Shown: positions 10,332 to 20,340, numbered from the stretch's first letter. The stretch: DNA of 20,433 nucleotides from Basidiobolus heterosporus B8920 (GCA_000697455.1 JNET01035121.1:1-20433), one strand, 5' to 3'. Made by a program: numbers and translations. The notes: generated by a model not told the origin, from the sequence alone.

Positions 10332-10672
10332 TGGCTTGTATGTCAGCAGATCATAGAGAAAGTTCATTCACTGAGAACATCCCGGATGAGTTTCCAAATA
10401 GGGAAACGAGAGATAAGGCAATATTTCGGGCTAGCTGTCACAGTAAGTATAGTTTTTTTGTGAATGCACAACACAATACTAATCCTACAGTAGAACCCCA
10501 ACAGTTGCTAAGCGAAAATGCTGACCTTGCCTTCTGTACCAAGCTATTTGTGTATTGGATGCTTCTAGTGGCTGATATCCCAAAGTCTATATTGCAGGTA
10601 GGCTTAAACTACACAGGGATCCTGCTCATAGAGAGATTTACGCGATTTTCACATGACATCCGTACGTGTTGA
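10331..10672 (+). CDS. Hypothetical 113-codon ORF, doubtful
   Basis: An open frame of 113 codons (initiator as called is not a clear ATG; ATG occurs a few codons in). The product has a hydrophobic patch (LFVYWMLLVADIPKSILQVG) but no recognised motif, signal peptide or cysteine pattern. No TATA box or AATAAA signal was noted near it. Its length could arise by chance in such DNA. Confidence 0.15.
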   Translation: MACMSADHRESSFTENIPDEFPNRETRDKAIFRASCHSKYSFFVNAQHNTNPTVEPQQLLSENADLAFCTKLFVYWMLLVADIPKSILQVGLNYTGILLIERFTRFSHDIRTC

Positions 10673-11629
10673 AGTAAGTTCTTGCCACCTTAAAACACAT
10701 ATTTGGGAATGGTAAAAAGGGCATAATCTCTGAAATGCGATTCGTACGCATTGACAAGTTCGGAAAAATTGAAGGAATTTGGCATTGAATAGTCTTTTGG
10801 ATATCTAGACGATTTAAACACATTCCCCAATAGGAAAGTGAACTAAACTGTTGTTAATTCTTCACCAATGAATAAGTCATAGAGTAGCCATGCTGTCTAC
10901 AGGAAATTTCCAAGTAATGTCGATTGAGAGAATGGAGCGGTTGAAAAGGAATAAGAATAAGATGATCAATTGACAATAATTCAATAGTTATGCTTATCTT
11001 CCCTTCGAACGGACGATGTCAAAAAGGGAGCGGAGACGTGGGGCGTGGGGCGTGGCGAGTGGGGGTACCCAAGCATAGTTTGTGGCCATTCCCGGGGATT
11101 GCAATGTTATTGAACCTTAACCGATCTCCAGAATATATCTAGCCCCTGGACGATCTGTGGCTTTATGCGGGAATTTGGCACTTGATGAGACTTCCACGCC
11201 AATTAGGCATCGTGGCAAATCAAGTGGTGGAATATTCCTTTTTAGTTTCCTCTGCACAGATAATTTTCATCCACAATCGGGTGATCTGAGTGGTGACGTT
11301 GATACGTATTTAGATGCTACCAACTACCTAATGGGCCAATAGGTTATGTTGGTGTGGATCAACTATATACCCAGGGGTGATGAAGCATCTATTCGTCATG
11401 CTATTTGGTTGCTATTAAGATGTTATTTGGATTTTCGACCCATATCAGGTTCAGTATCTGATTAAATCTTGATTTTTACGTAGATTTCAATGCCGAAATT
11501 TCTACCATTCCATAGTGAAGGCATAGGCATCAACGCCTCGTCAAAGGTAAGAGGATGCTACCGTTCCAGAGTCCGCCAACATGCAAAGGTTTTTATCGAA
11601 AAACTGGTGGTTAATTTGCCGAAAATACA

Positions 11630-11636
11630 TATATAA
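11630..11636 (+). promoter_or_regulatory. TATA box of the giant secreted protein gene
   Basis: TATATAA lies 39 bases before the ATG at 11676. If transcription begins about 30 bases downstream, the 5' leader is only 10-20 bases. The smaller secreted protein gene has the same layout (19235-19242). Confidence 0.6.
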
Positions 11637-11675
11637 GTGTGCAGCTGAGTTTTTTCAATACATCCGACTCGAAGA

Positions 11676-14600
11676 ATGCATTTTGCCACCAAATTTTTGG
11701 CTGGTATTGCCGTCACGGCAGCCGTGTCTAACACCGGTTACGCACGACCGATAAGTGGGATTCAAAATAACACATATGTTAGCCATCCCACAGAGGTCGT
11801 CATCGTAACTGATACAGTGAGCGAAATTGACACAGTGAGTAAAATTGACACCGTGAGCAAAATTGACACGATAAGCAAAATAGAAACCGCAAGGATAACC
11901 AACACAATGGATGTATACAATACCATAGACACCACAAAGACCGCAACTACGGTTGATACATTAAAGACAACTGCTACCACCGAAGAAACTGACACTGTAG
12001 AAAAAACCACCACTGATACTACTACCACGAGTGCCATCGACACAATAGAAACCACCGCTACCGCGACTGAAACCGCAACTAAAGAAACCTTTGAAACTGT
12101 AAAAACAACTGCCACTGATACCACGACAGAAAAGACTGTAGATACACTAGAAACTACGCAGACCGCAACCATCACAGATAAGACAGTTGATACTGTCAAG
12201 GTTACAGCAACAGCAAAGATAAGTGCTACAGTGAAGGATACGATCACTACGAATGAGACGATTAAGACTACAGCAACGGCGGTGGTAACCGCGACTTCGA
12301 AGGTCTACAACACTGTTACCACTTCTGTTGAGTCTCACTCTCCAGTGCCAACAACCAAGCCTATAGAGTCAAAGACATCTAGTGCTACTAGTGCCAAATC
12401 TGAGAGCACTACCGTAAGCACGGAACACACTACCAGTGCTAAGACCACTGAAACCACTTCGGCTGAGTCTCACTCTTCAGTGCCAACGACCAAGTCTACA
12501 GAGTCAAAGACATCTAGTGCTACTAGTGCCAAGTCTGAGGGTACTACCGTAAGCAAGGAACACACCACCAGCGCTAAGACCACAGAAACCACTTCATCTG
12601 AGTCTCACTCTTCAGTACCAACGACCAAACCTACAGAGTCAAATACTTCTAGTGCTACTAGTGCCAAGTCAGAAAGTACTACCGTAAGCAAGGAACACAC
12701 CACCAGCGCTAAGACCACTGAAACCACTTCGTCTGAGTCTCACTCTTCAATGCCAACCACCAAGTCTACAGAGTCAAAGACATCTAGTGCTACTAGTGCC
12801 AAGTCTGAAAGCACTACCGTAAGCACGGAACACACTACCAGTGCTAAGACCACTAAAACCACTTCCGTTGAGTCTCACTCTTCAGTGCCAACCACCAAGT
12901 CTACAGAGTCAAAGACATCTAGTGCTACTAGTGCCAAGTCTGAGAGCACTACCGTAAGCAAGGAACACACACCAGTGCTAAGACCACTAAAACCACTTCA
13001 GTTGAGTCCCACTCTTCAGTACCAACAACCAAGTCTACAGAGTCAAAGACATCTAGTGCTACTAGTGCCAAGTCTGAGAGCACCACCGTAAGCAAGAAAC
13101 ACTCTACCAGCACTAAGACCGTTGAAACCACTTCAGCTGAGTCTCACTCTTCAGTACCAACCACCAAGTCTACAGAGTCAAAGACCTCTAGTGCTACTAG
13201 TGCCAAGTCTGAGAGTACTACCGTAAGCAAGGAACACTCTACCAGCACTAAGACCACTGAAACCTCTTCAGTTGAGTCTCACTCTTCAGTATCAACGACC
13301 AAATCTACAGAGTCAAATACTTCTAGTGCTACTAGTGCCAAGTCAGAAAGTACTACCGTAAGCAAGGAACACACTACCAGCGCTAAGACCACTGAAACCA
13401 CTTCGGCTGAGTCTCACTCTTCAGTGCCAACCACCAAGTCTACAGAGTCAAAGACCTCTAGTGCTACTAGTGCCAAGTCTGAAAGTACTACTGTAAGCAA
13501 GGGACAATCTACTAGCGCTAAGACCACAGAAACCACTTCAGCTGAGTCTCACTCTTCAGTGCTCAACCACCAAGTCTACAGAGTCAAAGACATCTAGTGC
13601 TACTAGTGCCAAGTCTGAGAGCACTACCGTAAGCAGGGAACACACTACCAGTGCTAAGACCGTTGAAACCTCTTCGGTTGAGTCTCACTCTTCAGTAGCA
13701 ACCACCAAGCTTACCGAGTCAAAGACTTCTAGTGCTACTAGTGCCAAGTCTGAAAGCGCTAAGACCATTGAAACCACTTCTGTTAAGACTCACTCTTCAG
13801 TAGTAACCACTAAGCCTACTGAGTCAAAGGCCTCTAGTGCTACTAGTGCCAAGTCTGAAAGTTCTACTGTGAGTAAGGAACACTCTACCAGTGCTAGGAC
13901 CACCGAAACCACTTCGGCTGAGTCTCACTCTTTAGTGCTCACCACCAAGTCCACAAATTCAAAGGCTTCTAGTGCTACAAGTGCTAAGTCTGAAAGCAAC
14001 ACCGTAAGCAAGGAACACACCACCAGCACTAAGACCGTTGAAACCTCTTCGGTTGAGTCTCACTCTTCAGTAGCAACCACCAAGCTTACCGAGTCAAAGA
14101 CTTCTAGTGCTACTAGTGCCAAGTCTGAAAGCGCTAAGACCATTGAAACCACTTCTGTTAAGACTCACTCTTCAGTAGTAACCACTAAGCCTACTGAGTC
14201 AAAGGCCTCTAGTGCTACTAGTGCCAAGTCTGAAAGTACTACCGTAAGCAAGGAACACACTACCAGTGCTAAGACCACTGAAACCACTTCGGCCGAGTCT
14301 CACTCTTCAGTGCCAACCACCAAGTCTACAGAGTCAAAGACTTCTAGTGCTACTAGTGCCAAGTCTGAAAGCAACACTGTAAGCAAGGATCACACCACTA
14401 GCACTAAGACCGTTGAAACCTCTTCGGTTGAGTCTCACTCTTCAGTACCAACCACTAAACCTACCGGGTCAAAGACTTCTAGTGCTACTAGTTCCAAGTC
14501 TGAAAGTACTTCTGTAAGCAAGAAACACTCTACCAGTGCTCAGACCCTTGAAACCCCTTCGGCTGAGTCACACTCTTCAGCACCAACCACCAAGCCTACC

Positions 14601-17600
14601 GAGTCAAAGACTTCCAGCCCTATTAGTGCCAAGTCTGAAAGTACTTCCGTAAGCAAGGCACAATCTACTAGCGCCAAGACCACTGAATCTACATCTGTTG
14701 GGTCTTACTCTACAGTACCCACCGCTAAGTCTACGGAGTCAAAAGCGTCTATTACTACTAGTGCCAAGTCTGAAAGTGCTACCGTAAGCAAGGAACCCTC
14801 TACCAACGTTAAGACCACTGAAACCACTTCTTTTGAGTCTCACTCTTCAGTACCAACCACTAAGTCCACAGAGTCAAAGAATTCTAGTGCTACTCATGGA
14901 GAATCTGAAAGTACTACCCTAAGTAAGGAGCACTCTATCAGTAGTACCCTGAGTGACAAGACGGAAAACTCTACTCCTGCCAAGAACACTCCGACCTCTA
15001 CGGTTGAGCATCACACTTCTTCAGTATCAACCTCCAAGTCTACTGACTCAAAGACCTCCGGTACTACTAGTGAACTTTCGGAATACTCAGTTGCCTCTAC
15101 GTCTTCTGAAATGAGTGGACATCATTCTGGATCTGCTCTCAATACCAAAACCATCGAAACTAAGTCGACCGTAGCTCATCAAGAGTCTATGGCTACTGAA
15201 CGTCCTAAGAGCACTGAACCTATCACTTCTGAAATGAAGCCCACCAACTCTAAGCTTTCGGTGAGCTCAAAGTCGCAGCCCACTGAGAAATCCTCAGAAT
15301 CTCATGAGTCTCAAATGGAAACAACGACCCCAGAAGGCCCTAAATCCAGCGAATTAACCCACATCCCTACGACTACAGGAGTAACTAAGAGTATCCATTC
15401 CTCTTCAAAAGTGAAGCCTACTCAGTCCCGTAAGGCTTCTATAAGTTCAATGAAGGAGAATACCACTATGTCGGTCGAATCTAGCAAGGAATCAAGGCCT
15501 ACAGAGAGTCGTCAGAACAGTGAAACCTCTACAACTCACAAGGTAACTGATGTACCTGTGACTCACCACTCTACTGATGTGAAGCCCACTGAGTCTCACA
15601 AATATACCGAAAGATCCAGTGAGAACCCTACTTCCCGCAATGCTTCCGAAACGCCTGAGAGTCATCACACTTCAGAATTGAAGCCCACCGACTCCCACAA
15701 GCCTTCTGAAAGCTCAAAGTCAGAGTCTACCACTCATAGAGTAACAGAAGCGTCTAACAGCTCAAAGTCTCATCACACGGTTGAAAAGTCCTCGGAATCT
15801 CATGAATCCCACATGGAAACCAAGACTACTGAAAGAGTAACTTCCGCTACCCACAAGGCCACAGAAGCTTCCGAGAGCCGCCACACTTCAGAAATGAAGC
15901 CCACCGACTCCCGTAAGCCTTCTGAAAGCTCGAAGTCAAAGGCTACCACTCACAGAGCAACCGAAGCGTCTGAGAGCTCAAAGTCTCACCAGACCGCTGA
16001 AAAGTCCTCTGAATCTAGTCAGCCTCATATGGAAACTAAGACTACAGAACGTGAAACTTCCGCTACTCACAAGGCCACAGAAGCTTCTGAGAGTCGTCGC
16101 ACGTCAGAAATGAAGCCCACCGACTCCCATAAGCCTTCTGAAAACTCCAAGTCACATCCGACTACTACCGAAGTCCATAAGAGTGAAACCTCTGCTACCC
16201 ACAAGGTAACCGAAGCATCGGAGACTCATCACTTTACTGAGATGAAGCCCACTGAGTCTCACAAGGGTTCAGAAACCTCTGAAGTTAGCATGACATCTAG
16301 AGTTTCTAAAGAAGAGAAGCCTACTGAAAGGTCCAGTGAAGTATCTGCTACTCACAAGACTACAGTAGTATCTGAGAGTCGCCACACTACCGAAACGAAG
16401 CCTACCGACTTACAAAAGCATTCCGAAACTTCAAAAACTAGCCATACTGATGAAAAGCCCTCCGAATCTCATGAATCTCCAAAAGTAACCAAGACTACCC
16501 AAGTTCCCAAGTCCAGTGAAAGATCTACAACGGCTTCACACGAAGCTACGCAAGTTCATAAGAGTCATCAAAGCTCAGAAATGATGCCTACAAACTCTCA
16601 TGAATCTCAAGAAAGTTCAAAGCCTTATCACAGTGGTGAAAAATCTGAGCACAAAAAGCCTTCAGTGTCCCATGAATCTCACAGAGTATCCAAGACTACC
16701 GAAGGACACAAGTCCAGTACATTGGCTGCTACCTCTCACAGAGCCACAGAAGCGTCTGAGGGTTATCACACTTCAGAAATGAAGCCTACTGACTCCCATA
16801 TGCGTTCTGAAAGTTCCAAATCTCATCAGACCGCTGAAAAGTCCTTTGAGTCTCGCAAAGAAACCAAGACTACTGATGCTCATAAGTCAAGTGAAGCAAC
16901 AGAAACACCTGAAACTACTAGAGTAACTGAAAGTCACCACTCTTCCTCAGAAATGAAGTACACTCAAGCTCACAAGCCATCGGTAAGCTCGAAGGAATCG
17001 AAATCTACTGAGTCAGTTCAATCTCATAAACAATCAGAGGCTACAGAAAGCCATAAGAACAGTGAAATTTCCGCTACTAACAAGGTAACCGAAGTACCTG
17101 AGATGAAGCCCACTGAGTCTCATAAGCGTTCAGAAGCCTCTAAAGTAACCATGACATCTAGAGTTTCTAAAGAAGAGAAGCCTACTGAAAGGTCCAGTGA
17201 AGTATCTGCTACTCACAAGACTACAGTAGTATCTGAAACTCGCCACTCTTCTGAAATGAAGCCTACTAGCACTCATGAAACTCAAGAGAGTTTGAAGACT
17301 CATCATACTACTGTAAAGTCGAAGGATGAAAAGCCTACCGAGACTCATGAAACTCGTAAGGAAAGCAATACCAGAGTTCCCGAGAGTCATCATACTTCGG
17401 AGGTAAAGCCCACAAGCTACTCTGAACCTCAAGAAAGCTCAAAGCCTCATCATAGTACCGAAAGGTCTGAGAACGAAAAGCCCTCAGTATCTCATGAGTC
17501 CCACAGGGAAATCAAGACGACTGAAGGTCGCAAGCCAAATGAAGTAACAGCAACGCTTAAGGCCACTGGAGTAACTGAGAGTCACCACTCTTCCTCTGAA

Positions 17601-18002
17601 CCTACAGAGTCTATCAAGGAAGCGACCACTGGAACTCATAGATCAGCCGAAACCATGACTACCCAAAAGGCAGCTGGTGGCTCGGTGAGCTATAAGGCCC
17701 AGAAGACTGATGCAGCCACAGTATCAGCCAATAACAACGAGATATGCATTCCTAGTACCGTCACAGTCACTGCTACTGTCACAGTGATCGAAGAATCTTT
17801 ACCCACCGGCAACCCACATCCAAGCAAACCTCACCCTACTGAGTCGCCTTGTATAAATGGAGCTTATGAATGTGCCGATTCAGGAATATCCCAAAAATTC
17901 ACAGTGTGCTCTAACGGCAGATTGTACGAGAACCATTGTGGCTCAGGCACAGTGTGCAAAACGTTTGAAGATTCTATCATTTGTGATTGGCCCTCAGTTT
18001 GA
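11676..18002 (+). CDS. Giant secreted mucin-like protein with C-terminal CBM19-like domain
   Basis: About 2,108 residues if read through. The ATG has A at -3 and opens a signal peptide (MHFATKFLAGIAVTAAVSNTGYA, likely cut after residue 23). Residues about 48-71 are four six-residue SKIDTV repeats, then a Thr-rich stretch. Residues about 219-1090 are some 20 copies of a 45-residue Ser/Thr repeat (SAESHSSVPTTKSTESKTSS and so on). Residues about 1110-2015 form a Ser/Thr/His/Lys/Glu stalk with about 14 KPT(D/E)SHK motifs. After TVTVTATVTVIEE comes a six-cysteine module (last 50 residues, C-x6-C-x11-C-x9-C-x5-C-x8-C) resembling chitin-binding CBM19. No GPI signal or membrane segment is seen. The array carries one missing base near 12970 and one extra near 13563 relative to sister units. 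Between them only a neighbouring frame is open; the uncorrected frame stops at 13091. Assembly error, a disrupted allele or true frameshifting are possible. Probably an O-glycosylated wall or matrix protein. Confidence 0.8.
11817..11888 (+). repeat. 18-bp coding repeat, four units
   Basis: Four units of consensus GTGAGCAAAATTGACACC encode SEIDTV, SKIDTV, SKIDTI and SKIETA just after the signal peptide of the giant protein. Together with the following Thr-rich sequence this resembles a degenerate beta- or coiled-type stalk. The last unit is the most diverged. Confidence 0.75.
13654..13862 (+). repeat. 209-bp exact duplication, first copy
   Basis: Identical to 14029-14237, 375 bp downstream. 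Each copy includes one of the two shortened 105-bp steps, so the short variant arose once and was copied with its neighbours. Complete identity points to recent duplication or gene conversion. Confidence 0.85.
14029..14237 (+). repeat. 209-bp exact duplication, second copy
   Basis: Exact copy of 13654-13862. The sequences diverge at once on both sides of this block. Confidence 0.85.
15675..16322 (+). repeat. 216-bp (72-residue) coding repeat in the stalk
   Basis: GAAATGAAGCCCACCGACTC (first copy GAATTG) recurs at 15675, 15891 and 16107, exactly 216 bp apart. The units encode S-E-M-K-P-T-D-S-H-K-P-S-E followed by THRATEASES and THKATEASES-like segments. The third unit is only partly alike. 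The same KPT(D/E)SHK core continues at irregular spacing to about 17400. Confidence 0.8.
16290..16375 (+). repeat. 86-bp exact duplication in the stalk, first copy
   Basis: Identical to 17151-17236, 861 bp (287 codons) downstream and in frame. Encodes MTSRVSKEEKPTERSSEVSA and what follows. The sequence between the copies is only loosely similar, so this block is probably younger than its surroundings or has been converted. Confidence 0.85.
17151..17236 (+). repeat. 86-bp exact duplication in the stalk, second copy
   Basis: Exact partner of 16290-16375, in the same reading frame. Confidence 0.85.
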
Positions 18003-18026
18003 TAGCTATGTTACAGAATAACTTTG

Positions 18027-18036
18027 AATAAATAAA
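18027..18036 (+). terminator. Polyadenylation signal of the giant secreted protein gene
   Basis: Two overlapping AATAAA hexamers (AATAAATAAA) begin 25 bases after the stop codon, implying a very short 3' untranslated region. Confidence 0.65.
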
Positions 18037-19234
18037 ATCGATTTAGTATCAGCATTTGTATACTGCCAATAGTTGATTCCTAATCATGCATTCGTTCGTG
18101 TGATTTTGTGATTTTGTGATTTAACCTAATCTGGAATATTGATAAGACTTCAGATCGCATTCCCCGAAACTCGTGTGTTACAATGGTTTTGTCACTTGTT
18201 TATTTGTAAAGTTTTTTAATTAGTTAGCACGAATTACTTAGCCTAACCCTACTTCTAATGATTCTCTATCTGGCCTTTTTCATGACCTTTCAATTAAATT
18301 GGAAGTTATCTCGGTCTAATCAGAGTTACATATTTACTAAGTTTAACTATGCCAACAAAGCAACATAGCATTAATTTGCCTCGAATATTCTCACTAAGTG
18401 TCTGTAATAATAATAATCTGAACTTTCTATATCCCCCGCCACCCCGGCACGGTAAATCGACCGAGCCTTTTGTATACCTTAGAAGCTAAACCATTCTGAT
18501 CTATTCGATAAACAATTGCATCGATTTGCGTGAGTAATTTTAGTAATATGGCCAATTTGGGAAAAAATCCCCCTATTGCGCGTTTTTAGCAAAGCCATTT
18601 TATCCTAACTGTACTAACCCCTGAAAATCATGAAATTATATCAGTTAACCGCAACAGCCCCCAGTAACCGGCAATAACCCCCAATAGCCAAGCGTTATAC
18701 TGATGCCACGAATCGAGCTTCTTCTTAACATAATTATAGATGATTCAACCCAAGATTCAACTATGGAAAATCCTATATTCGACCACGAAGTTGCTTTGGG
18801 TTAATTTATGGTAAATGGTAAAACACTTGTGCCTTAACTTGACAATAGGTTTTATGCTGTCCTTGTGCTGTCCTTAATACCAATCAAAGCTGGCTTCAGT
18901 ATCTTACTTATTCGCCAATCAATCAACCAAATCTTCTAATGCAAATTGAGCTCGCAAAAAGATTAGAGACGCCCGTTTTGGTCTAACAATTTATTCTTGA
19001 GGAATCCTACCTTATGACTATCGCTGTGCTAAAATAGAAATTTTTCCGGATATGAAAATGTCTGCTTGTTTCCTACTGAAGAAACGGGCTTTACCATACG
19101 TTCTGCATCTGGTCTAAACACACACCGATAGGCTAATCATCAATTATGGCATTACTCAATGGAAATGTTGGCAAGTGTCACAATCACCATCCACAGGGAA
19201 ATAAATGATATGCCGATAACGCTGAAGTGGAAGG
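18037..19234. other. Intergenic stretch between the two secreted protein genes
   Basis: About 1.2 kb without an ORF of note. Small repeats include GTGATTTT in three tandem copies near 18099-18121 and TGCTGTCCTT twice at about 18855-18874. C-rich runs lie at about 18434-18447 and 18568-18574. I see no RNA gene or transposon in it. The right end should hold the promoter of the gene at 19275. Confidence 0.5.
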
Positions 19235-19242
19235 TATATATA
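19235..19242 (+). promoter_or_regulatory. TATA box of the small secreted protein gene
   Basis: TATATATA ends 32 bases before the ATG at 19275. It overlaps the earlier in-frame ATG at 19242, which argues against that start. The arrangement copies the one before the gene at 11676. Confidence 0.6.
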
Positions 19243-19274
19243 TGAGACATTCCTACATTAAGAGCCCAAAAACA

Positions 19275-20123
19275 ATGAAATTCGCAACGTCCATCTCACT
19301 TGGCCTGACTCTTGTAGCTGCCGCTTTAGCCTTACCATATCAGAATCTTCAAAAGCACTGTAAAGAAGTGCAGTACACCAGTCTGCAGTGCCTTGATGAA
19401 CGTCAGTCTGGTGTAATGTATAGATGTGCCGGTGGACAAGTTGTTGATTATTTATGTCCAGGAGACCAAGTCTGTGTAATGTTTACCTTTGGACAGTCTA
19501 CTAGCGCAGCATGTTCTGAAAAACCTCCTGCTCCAGTTAAAAATCCCGAGCATCCATCAAGGGGAGAAGAAAAGTCCACTCATTCTACTTCCATGAGAGC
19601 TGACCCAAGCTCCGCCCACATCGAGTCGACTTCCGCCTACTCTATCCAGACTTCCATGACAGTTGAATCAATCCCCACTTACATCCCAACTTCTGCCGAT
19701 GTTATGGCAACATCGTCCACCGTTCCTGCTAAATCCATCTCTAGTACTTCGGCTAATCCATCCGTTCACTCACCTTGTAAATGTGCTCCGATAGAGCCGT
19801 CATCCTCTGTTTACATGAACGATTTCCTGATCACATATCAAAACCAAGGATACTTCTGGAATGTCGCCGCCAGAGATGCTAACTCTCAACATCGCTTTGA
19901 CTATAGGGGAGTAAATGCTGAGGGAAAAGGCTTTTCGGCCATTATTGTTATTGAACCTAAGGAATCCCTGGAAGCTGGTCTTCCCTTGGGCGCCAGGCTC
20001 TATGAATGTTTCAAGAAGTCTGAGAAGATTCCTAGCTTCAATAGTGAAGCCGTTATTGCATCCAAGTGTTCGTTATTTGTTAACAATCACGAAATAGCTA
20101 GTATGGAGTTCTCAACGAAATGA
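19275..20123 (+). CDS. Secreted protein with N-terminal CBM19-like domain and unknown C-terminal domain
   Basis: 282 residues. I chose the ATG at 19275 because it opens a classic signal peptide (MKFATSISLGLTLVAAALAL, cut near residue 20) and has A at -3; upstream in-frame starts fall in the TATA box. Cysteines at residues 29, 39, 51, 61, 67 and 80 give C-x9-C-x11-C-x9-C-x5-C-x12-C. The three central spacings equal those in the C-terminal domain of the giant protein at 11676-18002, so this is probably the same CBM19-like fold, expected to bind chitin or a related glycan. Residues about 81-166 are a Ser/Thr/Pro linker, likely O-glycosylated. Residues 168-282 look globular, with four cysteines (CKC at 168-170, YECF, SKCSLF), and match no family I know. 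No GPI signal, membrane segment or intron is evident. Probably released or wall-associated. Confidence 0.85.
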   Translation: MKFATSISLGLTLVAAALALPYQNLQKHCKEVQYTSLQCLDERQSGVMYRCAGGQVVDYLCPGDQVCVMFTFGQSTSAACSEKPPAPVKNPEHPSRGEEKSTHSTSMRADPSSAHIESTSAYSIQTSMTVESIPTYIPTSADVMATSSTVPAKSISSTSANPSVHSPCKCAPIEPSSSVYMNDFLITYQNQGYFWNVAARDANSQHRFDYRGVNAEGKGFSAIIVIEPKESLEAGLPLGARLYECFKKSEKIPSFNSEAVIASKCSLFVNNHEIASMEFSTK

Positions 20124-20188
20124 TGTCCAAACAATTTATCCATTCTGTAATATATATATAGATTTAGTACTGACAATATTTATGACTC

Positions 20189-20194
20189 AATAAA
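20189..20194 (+). terminator. Polyadenylation signal of the small secreted protein gene
   Basis: AATAAA lies 65 bases after the stop at 20123, preceded by an AT-rich run (ATATATATATAG). Confidence 0.6.
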
Positions 20195-20340
20195 TTAGTT
20201 TCTTCCTACCAATGTAGCTGGTTTGTCATTTGCCTATTTACCAACTGATGTAAACCCACCAGCACTAGATATGCTGTACTTAGGAATGTCTAATTTCGAT
20301 ACTTTGCACTGCCTATACTAAGCCCAGTCAAGCTTATCCC

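Larger units (their letters stand above)
9791..11629. other. Long intergenic stretch upstream of the secreted protein gene
   Basis: Some 1.8 kb with no convincing gene. Overlapping opposite-strand ORFs at 9855-10119 and a 61-codon plus ORF at 11157-11342 lack any family signal. Small features are a 26-bp tandem pair at 10280-10331, a G-rich patch at 11040-11065 and a weak 113-codon ORF at 10331-10672. The right end is presumably the promoter of the gene starting at 11676. Confidence 0.5.
12330..14969 (+). repeat. 135-bp (45-residue) coding tandem array, about 20 units
   Basis: The marker GAGTCTCACTC recurs at 12330, 12465, 12600, 12735, 12870, 13004, 13139, 13274, 13409, 13544, 13680, 13785, 13920, 14055, 14160, 14295, 14430, 14565, 14700 and 14835 (some copies changed). 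Most steps are 135 bp. Two are 105 bp, from a ten-residue in-frame loss. The step to 13004 is 134 and that to 13680 is 136; these are the two frame-shifting length changes. Units degrade toward the 3' end, as is usual at the edge of an array kept alike by unequal exchange. Confidence 0.95.

Noticed and set aside
11157-11342. 60-codon plus-strand ORF upstream of the giant gene
   Set aside because: It has no clear ATG start, no motif and a length expected by chance.
11762-12247. 161-codon minus-strand ORF opposite the giant gene
   Set aside because: Val/Ser-rich mirror of a Thr-rich repeat on the plus strand. Its openness follows from the codon bias of the real gene.
12960-13570. Programmed ribosomal frameshifting as the explanation
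   Set aside because: No slippery heptamer was seen at either site, and two opposite shifts would both be required. Assembly or allele errors are simpler.
13091-13869. Two separate genes instead of one giant gene
   Set aside because: The repeat array runs unbroken across the interval, the frames before and after are the same, and no promoter, signal peptide or polyadenylation signal lies between.
12330-14969. CRISPR-like regular spacing
   Set aside because: The 135-bp units are repeated along their whole length without unique spacers and encode protein, so this is a coding tandem array.
17130-17432. 100-codon minus-strand ORF inside the stalk
   Set aside because: Shadow of the plus-strand coding sequence, with no independent signal.
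19227-19274. Longer N-terminus for the small secreted protein
   Set aside because: The upstream frame begins with GTG, the next ATG lies in the TATA box, and the signal peptide starts cleanly at the ATG at 19275.
19915-20097. 60-codon plus-strand ORF
   Set aside because: Out-of-frame shadow within the small secreted protein gene.
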